From: an uncultured Candidatus Entotheonella sp. | GTDB taxonomy: Bacteria > Tectomicrobia > Entotheonellia > Entotheonellales > Entotheonellaceae | NCBI GenBank assembly: GCA_951828535.1 | Contig: OX639990.1 | Span: forward strand, 2,467,300-2,531,299 | Direction of reading: 5' to 3' | Length of the DNA stretch: 64,000 nt | In this document: piece by piece, positions 63,783-64,000 of the stretch | How the letters are laid out: every line of letters begins with the position of its first letter | How positions within the stretch are numbered: position 1 is the first letter of the stretch | The notes under the pieces: generated by a model | The model's input: the letters and a program-made list of their open reading frames with translations, nothing else | Databases searched by the model: none | Told to the model about the DNA's origin: nothing | Program-made: the position numbers and the translations under genes

Positions 63783-64000
63783 CTACACCCGAAACGCTTC
63801 ATAGGTTGCCCGTTCGCCGCCAATGACACGCGCCAGTTGGCGTGCTTGCAGCTCAAAGGCGCGGCCATAGGTCGTCTTGCCCGCCGCGCCGGGCAGTGAA
63901 ACCGTCTCATGGAGCCGGGTATCAAAGCGGCTGAGGAAGCGTGTCAAGGCGGCCTTGGTCAGACGTGGGCCGCGGCTGCTGCGTTGGACGTCGCCGGGCT
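63783..64000 (-). CDS. cas1: CRISPR adaptation integrase Cas1, C-terminal end
   Basis: The last 71 residues of a Cas1 protein run off the right edge. They read RLTKAALTRFLSRFDTRLHE, then TTYGRAFELQARQLARVIGG and ERATYEAFRV with a TAG at 63783-63785. The ELQARQLARVI helix near the end is the usual Cas1 ending. The catalytic glutamate and histidine lie outside the window. The gene is followed by cas2, the normal order. Type cannot be told from this part. Confidence 0.85.
   Translation of the reverse strand, partial: PGDVQRSSRGPRLTKAALTRFLSRFDTRLHETVSLPGAAGKTTYGRAFELQARQLARVIGGERATYEAFRV

Overview
This window is a 64 kb piece of a high-GC bacterial chromosome. The organism looks like an aerobic bacterium with two membranes. 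Two secreted proteins have lipoprotein signals, there is a TonB-type energy transducer, protoporphyrinogen is oxidised by an oxygen-dependent HemY enzyme, and citrate synthase and F1-ATPase genes are present. The window holds no rRNA or recognisable tRNA gene, so I cannot place it taxonomically. Gene content (amidases, an enolase-superfamily enzyme, DUF1800/DUF1501 pair, methylcrotonyl-CoA carboxylase) fits an uncultured heterotroph.

Layout. 0-18 kb holds scattered small operons: an M20 amidohydrolase, a toxin-antitoxin pair, a glutamine cyclotransferase lipoprotein, an aminotransferase, the DUF1800-DUF1501 pair, an NHL-repeat protein, a VWA membrane protein with its partner, TerC, a GlcD-like oxidase, a PAC2 protein, a methyltransferase, a protein with an Hfq-like C-terminus, an enolase-superfamily enzyme and an MBL hydrolase. 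19.3-25.7 kb carries the F1 part of ATP synthase (atpHAGDC) followed by two RNA methyltransferase genes. 25.7-26.9 kb is a small patch with a frameshifted fitAB toxin-antitoxin pair. 26.9-40 kb on the minus strand encodes citrate synthase, an amidase, haem synthesis (hemE-hemH-hemY) and a three-gene methylcrotonyl-CoA carboxylase with a split biotin subunit.

40.2-51.7 kb is the most interesting part, a probable defence locus. On the minus strand lie a large adenine DNA methylase, a PIN nuclease overlapping its stop codon, and a PLD-SNF2 helicase, all tightly packed. Reading away on the plus strand is a 1195-residue protein with an N-terminal SIR2 NADase domain. A decayed PIN gene sits between the two arms, and an IS630 transposase remnant abuts the end of the SIR2 gene. 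I cannot match the whole set to a named system.

52.2-63 kb returns to housekeeping genes on the minus strand: larC-larB, gpsA, glpK, a TonB-like gene, glnB, purD, purH, rsmE and prmA. The right edge holds cas2 and the end of cas1. Where a CRISPR array might be expected beside cas2 there is instead a 437 bp IS630-ended element carrying a DUF559 gene scrap and a 60 bp tandem repeat. Small GC-rich palindromes recur in the window and form part of the hemH coding end and the atpH leader.
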